Assembly (NCBI GenBank): GCA_903851455.1
Contig: CAINOM010000607.1
Span: 1-9,243, forward strand
Reading direction: 5' to 3'
Source: an uncultured Bacteroidota bacterium
GTDB taxonomy: Bacteria; Bacteroidota; Bacteroidia; Chitinophagales; Chitinophagaceae
Length of the DNA: 9,243 nucleotides
A program made the translations under genes and the position numbers. The notes beneath the pieces are model-generated. The model worked only from the letters and a program-made list of their open reading frames with translations, was not told the origin of the DNA and made no database searches. Every line of letters starts with the position of its first letter. Positions within the stretch are counted from its first letter, which is position 1. This document shows, in pieces, positions 1 to 7,051 of the stretch.

Positions 1-1444
1 AGGTAACAAGGTGCTGTGGGCTATGCTGCAGAACAAGGCGTTCGACTACTCGACCTTCTATTTCGGGAATTACAAGCTTACAGAATATGATAATGCAGGC
101 ATGCCTGGCACCTCCGCCCTGATCACCGGCAAGCTGTACCTCTCTTATGCAAAAGCAGATGCCGCCGGTAACTGGTATTTCCTGGGACAATACTACGATA
201 CCGTCAACTTCCCGGGCGGGCCCACATTTGTGAACCCCGCGCCTTTGTCTAACACGCCCTATTTCCTTGCTAAATTCAACAGCAGCACACTGAGTTTTGC
301 CTGGGTGAAGATCATTGGCAGCTCGACAACATTTACGATTGCAGACGGTGCACTGTATGCCGCCATTGACTCGGATACTGTATCATACGTTAGCCGTTTT
401 GACCTCACAACCGGCGATCGTACCGATGTAATTGCACAGACCTTCCGGAGCTACACCTCTGCGCTCGCTGTAGACGGCGGCGGCAACGTTTACCTGGCGG
501 GTAGTTGTGCGTTCTCCGGAATAAACTTTAACGGGCATATCGTGCCAACTACCAGTGTGCCCTACCCTGTTTACATTGTAAAATACAATGCCGATGGATC
601 ATATGCATGGCACTACCTGATGTCCGACGTCACTTGCCCACAAAGACAACTGACGCTTGCCAATGACAACGTTCTATATTATTCCGGTAAGATCTTTGAT
701 AGTTTTACCTTCGGCGGCTTCTCTGTACACCGCCCCAACTGGGTGTATGATTACCTTGTGTCACGTTTGGACAGCTCGGGGAACATTCTGTGGGTAACAC
801 AGCAGAAGGACACTCTTGAAGGAGATGCCAGCGCGGATAATAATTATCATGCAGTCTCGATGATAGACACTTCGCTCAGTGTCTTTGCCCAGGTGAGAGG
901 ATATATAGACTGGGGCAATGGGGTGATCACTGACGAAGGGCTCTATGCACACACGGCAGTTGTGAATTATTCGCCAGCCGGCCTGGTGAACTGGGTAAAG
1001 CAGATAAAGGGAAATACTGTCGACGCTAAAAATATCGCCGGCAACGGTACGGATATATGGGTTACCGGAAATGTATATGATAGTGCGGCTTATCACTTGG
1101 ACGCAATTGCAGTCCCTGTCGTGCCCGTCACCTACACGCCTTACTTAGCGAAGTTGCACACTTATTATATCGCTGCCGGGGTGCCCGAACAAAGTAAAAA
1201 AGATGAGCAGGCACAAGTAATGCCGGTGCCGGCTGCAAATGTGCTGAACATCAAAATGCCTTCAAATGTTTCTGGTGATGTCCGCATAAGGCTCAGTGAT
1301 GTTTCAGGCAGGATAGTGTTGGAAAAAACCGTTAATGGCAATGCACCGGCACAGGTAGATGTAAGCCAATACAGCCGCGGTCTTTACTTTATCGATGTTT
1401 CGGGAAGCACTTTCCATACTGTCCGGAAAATAGTTCTGGAGTAG
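1..1444 (+). CDS. T9SS-sorted secreted protein with SBBP-like beta-propeller repeats (5' truncated)
   Basis: The frame is open to the left edge (codons for G-N-K precede the GTG at 11), so the start lies outside the window and GTG 11 is not taken as the start. Counting from that GTG, residues about 403-477 look like a type A T9SS C-terminal sorting domain: PVPAANVLNI, then VRIRLSDVSGRIV, then YSRGLYFIDV and a terminal VRKIVLE. Such domains direct export across the outer membrane by the type IX system and are normally cleaved off. The rest shows about five degenerate units of roughly 60 residues (near 50-100, 154-201, 217-263, 285-330, 346-382). Each has a G-N-x-Y-x-x-G style strand and ends in a Y/L-x-K/R-x-N/D-x-x-G-x-x-x-W strand, as in SBBP/beta-propeller proteins. 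No enzyme motif is visible; ligand and role are unknown. It is convergent with the desaturase, 16 bases away. Confidence 0.85.
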   Translation, partial: GNKVLWAMLQNKAFDYSTFYFGNYKLTEYDNAGMPGTSALITGKLYLSYAKADAAGNWYFLGQYYDTVNFPGGPTFVNPAPLSNTPYFLAKFNSSTLSFAWVKIIGSSTTFTIADGALYAAIDSDTVSYVSRFDLTTGDRTDVIAQTFRSYTSALAVDGGGNVYLAGSCAFSGINFNGHIVPTTSVPYPVYIVKYNADGSYAWHYLMSDVTCPQRQLTLANDNVLYYSGKIFDSFTFGGFSVHRPNWVYDYLVSRLDSSGNILWVTQQKDTLEGDASADNNYHAVSMIDTSLSVFAQVRGYIDWGNGVITDEGLYAHTAVVNYSPAGLVNWVKQIKGNTVDAKNIAGNGTDIWVTGNVYDSAAYHLDAIAVPVVPVTYTPYLAKLHTYYIAAGVPEQSKKDEQAQVMPVPAANVLNIKMPSNVSGDVRIRLSDVSGRIVLEKTVNGNAPAQVDVSQYSRGLYFIDVSGSTFHTVRKIVLE

Positions 1445-1460
1445 GTTACTTACAGGGGGC

Positions 1461-2495
1461 TTATGCTCCTACCAGGCTTCCGCCGTCTTCATCCATCTCA
1501 TCAAAACCGATCATGCGGTTCAGGTCGGCATCCCATACCTTAAGGTGAAGGCATGCAGCGATGTCTTTAGGCCTCAGCGTAGTTACCTTAGCCTGCTGCA
1601 ATTCAGGAATAGCAGCCATTGCCTCGGGCAGACGGTAAAAAGGGATCTTGGAATTAAGATGGTGAATGTGGTGGAACCCGATATTTGCAGTAACCCATTG
1701 CAGGAACGGAGGCAGCTTCATATAACTTGAAGATTCCAGCGCTGCATTTGTATACGTCCATTCTGCATTTTTCCTGAAAACCACTCCCGGAAAATTATGC
1801 TGCGCGTAAAAAAGGTAAGAGCCCAGCATCTGCGAAAGGAAGAACGGAAGAAAGAAAGTAAGGAACCAGGTAAGCCAGCCGTAATGAATAAAAAGACATA
1901 CAGCACTGGCCACATGAAGGATAAGCACTACCAGAGAATCCAAATGCCTGCGGAAGCTGCTCATAAACGACTGGATGCACATGCCGAACATAAAGGTGGT
2001 GAAGTAGGCAAAGAACATATTTATAGGGTGCCGGATAGCCAGGTACACCATTCGTTCATTTTTACTGGCCTCCATAAATTTTTGTCGGGTCATTATCGGA
2101 AATGAGCCTATGCTGGCGCTGAACAATTTTGCATTATGGTTGTGATGGTGATCATGCGACCGTTTCCAGATATTAGGTGGCGTGATCATATATACACCAA
2201 AGATGGTGAACATAACATTAGCTACCGGCGCGTTCCGCAATATAGTATGGTGCTGATAATCGTGGAAAATGATAAATACCCGGGACAACATCATTGCCGC
2301 AAATATGCTTGCAGCGATACGAAAAGCGACACTACCTGCCTGGGGGATGCCAAGAAATTTAGGCGCAAAAGGCATGGTGCAGTATATGCTGCCAATGAGT
2401 AAAAAAAATGAAGTAATTGTAGTGTACCAGCTCCTCCACCGTATCTCTTTAGCAAACGGCTTTGTTGCCAATATCAGTTCTTTCCCTGTAAGCAT
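1461..2495 (-). CDS. membrane fatty acid desaturase
   Basis: Predicted integral-membrane di-iron enzyme that introduces a double bond into fatty acyl chains, usually of membrane lipids. From the ATG at 2495 the protein has 344 residues, normal for the family. The three histidine boxes are present: HDYQHH (78-83), HDHHHNH (114-120) and HHIHH (275-279). An additional conserved AQHNFPG sits at 231-237, and LNSKIPFYRLP (280-290) follows the third box, as in acyl-lipid desaturases. Hydrophobic segments lie near 26-46, 56-76, 92-105, 158-176 and 186-230. The frame can be extended to a TTG at 2534 (357 residues), but that TTG overlaps a possible -33 element and the ATG is preferred. It lies downstream of the ABC permease on the same strand with a 140-base gap, so it may have its own promoter. 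Regiospecificity (delta-5/9/12) and electron donor cannot be read from the sequence. Confidence 0.9.
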   Translation of the reverse strand: MLTGKELILATKPFAKEIRWRSWYTTITSFFLLIGSIYCTMPFAPKFLGIPQAGSVAFRIAASIFAAMMLSRVFIIFHDYQHHTILRNAPVANVMFTIFGVYMITPPNIWKRSHDHHHNHNAKLFSASIGSFPIMTRQKFMEASKNERMVYLAIRHPINMFFAYFTTFMFGMCIQSFMSSFRRHLDSLVVLILHVASAVCLFIHYGWLTWFLTFFLPFFLSQMLGSYLFYAQHNFPGVVFRKNAEWTYTNAALESSSYMKLPPFLQWVTANIGFHHIHHLNSKIPFYRLPEAMAAIPELQQAKVTTLRPKDIAACLHLKVWDADLNRMIGFDEMDEDGGSLVGA

Positions 2496-2498
2496 GTG

Positions 2499-2506
2499 CA
2501 AATTTA
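2499..2506 (-). promoter_or_regulatory. candidate -7 element of the desaturase promoter
   Basis: On the minus strand this reads TAAATTTG, an exact match to the Bacteroidetes -7 consensus TAnnTTTG, ending only three bases before the ATG at 2495. A TTTG lies upstream (2532-2535), but the 25-base spacing is longer than usual. If real, the transcript would begin at or next to the start codon. An eight-base degenerate match can occur by chance in AT-rich DNA. Confidence 0.3.
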
Positions 2507-2635
2507 AGCAACATTCAGAAATAATAATAGTCAAAGGGACGGATAAGTGTTAAATGTACTCTTATTACGCATTTAATCTACTTATAAAGCCTCTTGATTT
2601 CTTTTTTCTTAATTGAATAATAACTAAAATAACTT

Positions 2636-3445
2636 CTACCAATCCTTGCGAAGCAGTAAAGCGCGGCCGGCAAAATAATATACTACGCACCACGCTATTG
2701 CTACCAAGGCATAAGTATGCAATGCAAACGAATCTGAAGACGGTACCATCGCCTTCAGCATGGCTGGAAACGGGAATGGCAGCAGCTCATCGCTCGCCTG
2801 CAGCATCAGCAAATTCCCAAACGGTCTTGGCGTATAACTATTAATTACCCACTTGAGAATCGATTCTACGAACAGGGAGTACAACAAAAACAAACCAATA
2901 GCAAGTCCGCTTCGTCTTATCAGCAATGCCAATAATAACGCGAAACCCAGGTAGTCGAGCGACAATAAAAAGAAATAACCCAGTTGGCGAAACTCACTGA
3001 AAAAACCATTAAAACTGTGCGAATGCTGAAATCCTAATATAGCCCCCACCAATACGACACTAATTGTAGTAGCTGCACTTAGTACTACAACCAGTAAAAC
3101 TTTGGCGTGATAGAACTGCATCCTGTTCCAACCATCTATTACATTTTGCCTGTTCGTGCGATAACCATATTCATTGGTCGTAAGAATGATCACGATAATG
3201 GAAATGAACATGATGAACACACTGGCCCAATACCCGGTATTGCTCCACCCTTGCGGAAAAGAGTAATCTGAATTGATAATGCTGATACCGGGACCATCGC
3301 CTTTCTTATGGTTGCCGATATTAATATTGCCCTGTGCAGCCTCGTAGTTCCATAGGAACAGCAGTATGAGGAACAAACCAGCAAGTATCCAGAAGGTGCG
3401 ATACCGTTTTATTTTAAGCCATTCAATTGCCAGCAATTCCATCAT
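2636..3445 (-). CDS. ABC-2 type transporter permease
   Basis: Membrane subunit of an ABC exporter, presumed partner of the ATPase encoded immediately upstream on the same strand (66-base gap). The 269 residues contain about six hydrophobic segments, near 18-35, 73-91, 115-137, 157-176, 180-200 and 244-264, the expected topology of an ABC-2 permease. After the second segment comes NEYGYRTNRQNVIDGWNR (91-108). The pattern E-x-G-x-R-T-x-R-Q-N-x-I is typical of this permease group and probably faces the ATPase in the cytoplasm. The first soluble loop (36-70) is polar and likely extracytoplasmic. Two consecutive ATGs (3445 and 3442) are equivalent candidate starts; no Shine-Dalgarno is visible. 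The substrate is unknown; relatives export peptides, antibiotics or lipids. Confidence 0.88.
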   Translation of the reverse strand: MMELLAIEWLKIKRYRTFWILAGLFLILLFLWNYEAAQGNINIGNHKKGDGPGISIINSDYSFPQGWSNTGYWASVFIMFISIIVIILTTNEYGYRTNRQNVIDGWNRMQFYHAKVLLVVVLSAATTISVVLVGAILGFQHSHSFNGFFSEFRQLGYFFLLSLDYLGFALLLALLIRRSGLAIGLFLLYSLFVESILKWVINSYTPRPFGNLLMLQASDELLPFPFPAMLKAMVPSSDSFALHTYALVAIAWCVVYYFAGRALLLRKDW

Positions 3446-3484
3446 AAAATATTTTTTGTATTAACCCTTCTTTGCAAAAAAAGG

Positions 3485-3510
3485 ACATTTTCAAATCCGT
3501 ACATTTTCAA
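3485..3510. repeat. 10-bp direct repeat between ATPase and permease genes
   Basis: ACATTTTCAA occurs at 3485-3494 and again at 3501-3510, a 16-base period, directly after the ATPase stop codon within the 66-base ATPase-permease gap. On the transcribed strand the unit is TTGAAAATGT. It could be a remnant of local duplication or part of a leader structure; no function can be assigned. Confidence 0.4.
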
Positions 3511-3511
3511 T

Positions 3512-4399
3512 TTAATTCGTCAGTTCCATAAATTTCGCCTCCAGGCTCTTCTTCCTGAGCAGTAAATGAGAAAGTACTATCCCCTTGCTGATGCAGAATT
3601 CATTCACCTGAGCCGGACCTATGTTTGTATCGCAGGCCAGCTGGAGCGTATTGTCGGTAAGCCTTATCTTTTTTATGCCGGCCATTCCTTGCAGCGCCGT
3701 TTGTAGCCCAGCCATGTCCGCCGCTCTCACTTCCACCTGGTCTTCGCTGATCAGCACTTCATCTACAGGGCCGCTCAGTAACAGGTCGCCCTTCTTCAGA
3801 ATAGCCACGTGGGTACATACTTTTTCTATCTCGTCCAGCAGGTGACTGGCTATGATTATGGTAATGCCTTCCTTATTAAGTGCGCGTATCAGCTCTCTTA
3901 TCTCCGCTATGCCTGCGGGGTCCAGCCCATTGGTAGGCTCATCAAGCACCAGCACCTTAGGACCGCCAAGCAGGGCGGCGCCGATCGCAAGGCGCTGTTT
4001 CATGCCCAGGGAGAAACTTTGAAACTTAGAATCCTTACGCTCAAACAAGCCCACCTGCTTCAATACCCGGTCACGGTCATCCAGGCCTTTTTGCCTTATA
4101 GCTGCGGTTATTTCAAGATTATCGAAGGCAGAGAGGTAGTGGTAAAAATTCGGTGTCTCCAGCAGTGAACCGATCTGCCGGCGCGCATGGTCATGCGGCA
4201 GATTGCCCAGCCAGCTGAATGTGCCATTGTTGGCCAGCAGCACATCGAGCACTATGCCCAGCAGTGTGGTCTTGCCACTGCCATTAGGCCCCAGCACTCC
4301 GAATACGCTGCCTTCCGGCACATCAAATGATACATTTTTCAGCGCCAGTATGGGGCCGTAAGATTTGGAAATATTGCTGATGGAAAGGACGGACGACAA
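3512..4399 (-). CDS. ABC transporter ATP-binding protein (ABC-2 exporter ATPase)
   Basis: Nucleotide-binding subunit that powers the permease at 2636-3445. Numbered from the TTG at 4399 (295 residues), it has Walker A GPNGSGKTT (37-45), a Q-loop region GSLLETPNFYHYLS (77-90) where Glu replaces the usual Gln, a signature FSLGMKQRLAIG (129-140), Walker B VLVLDEPTNGLDP (149-161) with catalytic Glu 154, and the switch His 186 in IASHLLDE. The Glu Q-loop and FSLGMKQ signature are usual in the bacitracin-exporter-like ATPase group. Residues about 215-295 form a C-terminal extension. The frame stays open upstream to 4789, but that part is antisense to the neighbouring gene and has no ABC character. 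No ATG exists near the homologous N-terminus (VLSISNISKSYG), so TTG 4399 is the best start; it is not certain. Confidence 0.88.
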   Translation of the reverse strand: MSSVLSISNISKSYGPILALKNVSFDVPEGSVFGVLGPNGSGKTTLLGIVLDVLLANNGTFSWLGNLPHDHARRQIGSLLETPNFYHYLSAFDNLEITAAIRQKGLDDRDRVLKQVGLFERKDSKFQSFSLGMKQRLAIGAALLGGPKVLVLDEPTNGLDPAGIAEIRELIRALNKEGITIIIASHLLDEIEKVCTHVAILKKGDLLLSGPVDEVLISEDQVEVRAADMAGLQTALQGMAGIKKIRLTDNTLQLACDTNIGPAQVNEFCISKGIVLSHLLLRKKSLEAKFMELTN

Positions 4400-4417
4400 G
4401 AGAAATGATTGTTTAAG

Positions 4418-4452
4418 TAAATGTAAATAAAAACTATTAGCATTTACACAAA
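4418..4452 (-). promoter_or_regulatory. candidate promoter of the ABC ATPase-permease genes
   Basis: On the minus strand TTTG (4449-4452) is followed after 23 bases by TACATTTA (4418-4425), seven of eight positions of TAnnTTTG. Transcription would begin a few bases before the proposed TTG start at 4399, giving a short leader. The spacing is at the long end for the Bacteroidetes sigma-A pattern, so this is a candidate only. Confidence 0.3.
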
Positions 4453-4465
4453 ACCAGTAGCGTTC

Positions 4466-4497
4466 TTTGTTTGTTAATGAAGAATAGGCTAATTTTC
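4466..4497 (+). promoter_or_regulatory. candidate promoter of the AlkZ-like gene
   Basis: TTTG (4466-4469), a 20-base spacer and TAATTTTC (4490-4497) match the Bacteroidetes -33/-7 pattern with one mismatch in the -7 box. The start codon at 4521 lies 23 bases beyond, leaving room for a short leader. This is the best-spaced promoter candidate in the window and lies back to back with the ATPase promoter candidate. Confidence 0.4.
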
Positions 4498-4520
4498 TCA
4501 CCCGCCAATGCGCCGAACAG

Positions 4521-5600
4521 ATGACCAGCGAAGACATTCTAAAATACCGCCTCCACAACCAGCACCTCGCGACACGGTCATTCAAAGACCCGGCAGATGT
4601 GGTGAGATACATGGGCGCGGTACAGGCACAGGATTTCGCTGCGGCAAAATGGGCACTTGGCCTGAGGCTTGAAGGGAAAACAGAAGAGGATGTGGAAAAG
4701 GTATTCAACAGTGGCGAAATCCTGCGCACCCACCTCATGCGCCCGACCTGGCATTTCGTGGCGCCTGAAGATATTCGGTGGCTGCTCATGCTTACTGCGC
4801 CAAGGGTAAAAGCGCAATGTGCATTCGCCTATCGTTACTATTCGCTCACCGATACTATTTGTAAAAAGAGCAACAAAATAATAGCTAAAGCTCTTGCTGG
4901 CGGCAAACATCTTACCCGCGACGAGATCGCAACAGCCCTCAATAAAGAAGGCATTGATACCAGCGATCTCCGGCTGATCCATCTGCTGATGCGTGCAGAA
5001 CTGGACAGTGTAATTTGCAGCGGACCGAAGAAAGGAAAACTATTCACCTATGCCCTGCTCGAAGAACGCGTGCCACCAACAAAAGAACTGACACGGGACG
5101 AAGCGCTGGCTAAACTGGCAACACAATATTTCAAAAGCCATGGGCCTGCTACCCTGCCCGATTTCGTATGGTGGTCTGGCCTCACTATGACAGACGCCAA
5201 AGCGGCGATGGCCATGGTTTCAAAACAATTTATCAGCGAACAAATAAACGGACAGACCTATCGGTTTGCATCTTCTTTGCAAGCACCAAAGCCACTTGGC
5301 AATAAAGCCCACTTGCTGCCCAATTACGATGAATACACCGTTGCCTACAAAGACCACAGCAACCTCATAGACCCAAAGAGTACCGTTGTGACAGATGCGC
5401 GTGGAAGTGTGATCTTTAATAATACCATATTGCTCAATGGCAAGGTATCGGGAATATGGAAGCGCACTATTGTAAAAGATAGTGTGGAGATATCCATCAC
5501 ACCATTCCTGAAATATAATAAAACACAGGAGCAAGCTATAACGACAGCCGTAAAGCAATACGGCAAGTTCATGAATAAAACGCCGCTACGTATTTCCTAA
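4521..5600 (+). CDS. HTH_42 / AlkZ-like winged-helix DNA-binding protein, putative DNA glycosylase
   Basis: 359 residues resembling the HTH_42 (AlkZ/YcaQ) superfamily of tandem winged-helix proteins. Characterised members are DNA glycosylases: Streptomyces AlkZ unhooks azinomycin interstrand crosslinks using a Q-hydrophobic-Q motif, while E. coli YcaQ (AlkX) has a Q-hydrophobic-D version. Here GAVQAQDF puts Q35-A36-Q37 in the expected N-terminal place. Other family-like stretches are RTHLMRPTWH (70-79 region), GPATLPDFVWWSGL (208-221), LLPNYDEYTVAY (265-276) and GKVSGIWKR (307-315). The ATG at 4521 gives the family N-terminus; another ATG at 4508 is out of frame. The gene is divergent from the ABC exporter genes, and its stop overlaps that of the convergent dehydrogenase gene. 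Family assignment is firm; glycosylase activity is inferred from the motif, and many members are annotated only as DNA-binding proteins. Confidence 0.85.
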   Translation: MTSEDILKYRLHNQHLATRSFKDPADVVRYMGAVQAQDFAAAKWALGLRLEGKTEEDVEKVFNSGEILRTHLMRPTWHFVAPEDIRWLLMLTAPRVKAQCAFAYRYYSLTDTICKKSNKIIAKALAGGKHLTRDEIATALNKEGIDTSDLRLIHLLMRAELDSVICSGPKKGKLFTYALLEERVPPTKELTRDEALAKLATQYFKSHGPATLPDFVWWSGLTMTDAKAAMAMVSKQFISEQINGQTYRFASSLQAPKPLGNKAHLLPNYDEYTVAYKDHSNLIDPKSTVVTDARGSVIFNNTILLNGKVSGIWKRTIVKDSVEISITPFLKYNKTQEQAITTAVKQYGKFMNKTPLRIS

Positions 5601-6418
5601 GAAACATAAAGGTCCTTCTGCAATGTCTCTCCCGGCTTCACAGCATAGTGGTCAAGATCGGTGATACCGGCCGTTTTCAGTACATCTTCATCAAGGAATA
5701 AGTGGCCGGTGCATTCTTTAGATGATTGCCGCAATATCAGCGCGGCGCAGTCGGCAAGTATGGCTGGTGTGCGGCTCTTGTTCATCAGCCAGTCCCCACC
5801 GAGGAGGTTCTTCACTGCTGCGGTGGCAATGGTGGTTACGGGCCACAGCGCATTAGCCGCAATACCATATTTCTTAAACTCCAGCGACCAGCCGAGTGTC
5901 ATCATGCTCATGTTATATTTACTGATGGTGTAGGCCACATAAGGCTCCATCCATTGCGGGTTAAGATCTATGGGGGGCGATAAAGTGAGGATGTGCGGGT
6001 TAGCTGATTTCTTAAGAAAAGGCACACAATGCTTGGTAACCACAAACGTGCCCCTTACATTAATATCGTGTATCAGGTCGAAACGCTTCATTTCTGTTTC
6101 CTCTGTATTGCTTAGTGTTATGGCAGAGGCGTTGTTGATAAGAATGTCTATGCCTCCAAAGGTGGCTACGGCCTGTCTCACAGCCTCTATCACCTGGTCT
6201 TCATCGCGTATGTCGCACTGCACGGCCAGCCCCTTGCCACCTGCAGCGTTTACCTTGTCCACTGTAGCATAAATAGTACCGCCAAGCCTTGAGTCCTCTT
6301 TAACAGATTTAGCAACGACCACAATATTAGCACCTTCCCCTGCCAGCTTAATGGCAATGGCTTCCCCTATTCCGCGGCTGGCGCCGGTAATGAACACTGT
6401 TTTTCCCTGGAATGACAT
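5597..6418 (-). CDS. short-chain dehydrogenase/reductase, HSDL2-like
   Basis: NAD(P)-dependent oxidoreductase of the classical SDR fold, closest in character to hydroxysteroid dehydrogenase-like protein 2. Visible motifs: cofactor loop TGASRGIG (11-18), Asp 69 in CDI, NNAS (95-98), Asn 120 in DINVRG, and the catalytic Ser 147, Tyr 163 and Lys 167 (YTISK). The signature LSPPIDLNPQW (146-156) and AYTISKYNMSMMTLGWSLEF (162-181) are typical of HSDL2-type proteins. The 273 residues cover only the SDR domain; the C-terminal SCP2 sterol-carrier domain of the animal homologue is absent. No signal peptide is seen, so it is expected in the cytosol. Start is the ATG at 6418. The substrate is unknown. 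It lies 149 bases downstream of the M15 peptidase gene and is probably transcribed separately. Confidence 0.92.
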   Translation of the reverse strand: MSFQGKTVFITGASRGIGEAIAIKLAGEGANIVVVAKSVKEDSRLGGTIYATVDKVNAAGGKGLAVQCDIRDEDQVIEAVRQAVATFGGIDILINNASAITLSNTEETEMKRFDLIHDINVRGTFVVTKHCVPFLKKSANPHILTLSPPIDLNPQWMEPYVAYTISKYNMSMMTLGWSLEFKKYGIAANALWPVTTIATAAVKNLLGGDWLMNKSRTPAILADCAALILRQSSKECTGHLFLDEDVLKTAGITDLDHYAVKPGETLQKDLYVS

Positions 6419-6437
6419 AGATTTTTATATTAGTTAC

Positions 6438-6467
6438 CGAAGATAAGCCATACACCCGATAACACAA
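6438..6467 (-). promoter_or_regulatory. candidate promoter of the SDR gene
   Basis: On the minus strand TTG (6465-6467), a 19-base spacer and TATCTTCG (6438-6445) resemble the -33 and -7 elements with one mismatch in the -7 box. The start codon at 6418 is about 20 bases further on. Position and spacing fit, but the boxes are degenerate. Confidence 0.3.
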
Positions 6468-6486
6468 CATGCAGGAACACAAGATT

Positions 6487-6550
6487 TTGTATTACTACAA
6501 TTCTAAAAATTAACCGTAAGTATCCCTTTAGTCCTGAGCGCTCTTCGCTC
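6487..6550. other. intergenic region with two small hairpins between M15 peptidase and SDR genes
   Basis: The 149-base gap holds two short perfect stems: TTGTA (6487-6491) with TACAA (6496-6500) around a four-base loop, and GAGCG (6536-6540) with CGCTC (6546-6550) around a five-base loop. Both lie downstream of the M15 stop codon on its strand and might help end transcription, but neither is followed by a T-run, so neither is called a terminator. No coding potential is seen here. Confidence 0.25.
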
Positions 6551-6567
6551 CGTTTGTTCGCACTCAC

Positions 6568-7044
6568 CTATTCGCCCTCAACCATAGAAAAATGCATCGG
6601 CTCGGTATTACCGGTCCATTTCTGGCCGCAGTGAATGCCGTGTTTTTGCATTACCTGTATTAACTCATCGCTCCATGTGCCCAGTGAACCCTTTGGGTTG
6701 TCTTCAGCGTTCAGGTCTATGGCCGCGCCCCAGCTATGCACGGACAGAACCGGGCTTTCCTGTAGGTACATAAGTTTGTAGCTGCAATGAAATGTTCTGA
6801 TCTCATTGTGCAGGCCCACTTTCTCCAGCTCCAGGAAGGCATCCTGCAGCAACGGCCAGAAGTGTTTATGGATCTTTATTTCTTTTTCGGGAAACCAGGG
6901 ATGCAATTGCTGCACGTGCCAGTTTATGAGCCACTTACTCTCCCATCCGGGAGTGCGCGGGTCATCGTAGCGCGTATATAAAACTAGTTGCCCGTTTCCC
7001 GAGAACGCGGCCGGTATCCGAATATTATCCTTTCCATCAAGCAT
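6568..7044 (-). CDS. M15-family zinc peptidase (D-Ala-D-Ala carboxypeptidase / endolysin-like)
   Basis: Small predicted zinc peptidase of the VanY/endolysin M15 group, which cleaves peptidoglycan peptides. Numbered from the ATG at 7044 (158 residues), the zinc site is complete: His 103 and Asp 110 in SVHSWGAAIDLN (the HxxxxxxD motif), and His 151 in EPMHF with Glu 148 as likely general base (ExxH). Arg 83 in IRTFHCSYKLMY sits where the family's substrate-binding arginine is found. There is no signal peptide or membrane anchor, and the protein is one domain only, the size of phage L-Ala-D-Glu endopeptidases, so an old phage origin is possible. A TTG at 7050 would add two residues, but the strong ribosome site fits the ATG. 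Which peptide bond it cuts, and how it would reach the cell wall, are not evident. Confidence 0.85.
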   Translation of the reverse strand: MLDGKDNIRIPAAFSGNGQLVLYTRYDDPRTPGWESKWLINWHVQQLHPWFPEKEIKIHKHFWPLLQDAFLELEKVGLHNEIRTFHCSYKLMYLQESPVLSVHSWGAAIDLNAEDNPKGSLGTWSDELIQVMQKHGIHCGQKWTGNTEPMHFSMVEGE

Positions 7045-7051
7045 AACCAAG

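Noticed and set aside
11..13. GTG as the true start of the T9SS protein
   Set aside because: The frame is open upstream to the window edge, there is no signal peptide after it, and secreted T9SS cargo should begin with one; the start is outside the window.
761..1096. 111-codon minus-strand open frame inside the T9SS gene
   Set aside because: Antisense shadow of the repeat region; no start context or motif.
1455..1470. Hairpin GGGGC-TTAT-GCTCC as a terminator between the convergent T9SS and desaturase genes
   Set aside because: The stem needs a G-U pair, is only five pairs long and has no T-run on either strand.
1797..2105. 102-codon plus-strand open frame inside the desaturase
   Set aside because: Lys/Glu-rich shadow of hydrophobic desaturase codons, with no homology seen.
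2436..2534. TTG at 2534 as the desaturase start
   Set aside because: An ATG follows 13 codons later at the expected family start, and the TTG lies within a possible -33 promoter box.
4400..4789. N-terminal extension of the ABC ATPase frame
   Set aside because: It is antisense to the AlkZ-like gene, has Ser/Arg-rich non-protein-like composition and precedes the normal ABC N-terminus.
4578..4982. 134-codon minus-strand open frame inside the AlkZ-like gene
   Set aside because: Composition is shadow-like (many Cys, Phe and His), no motif is recognised, and the opposite strand carries a clear family protein.
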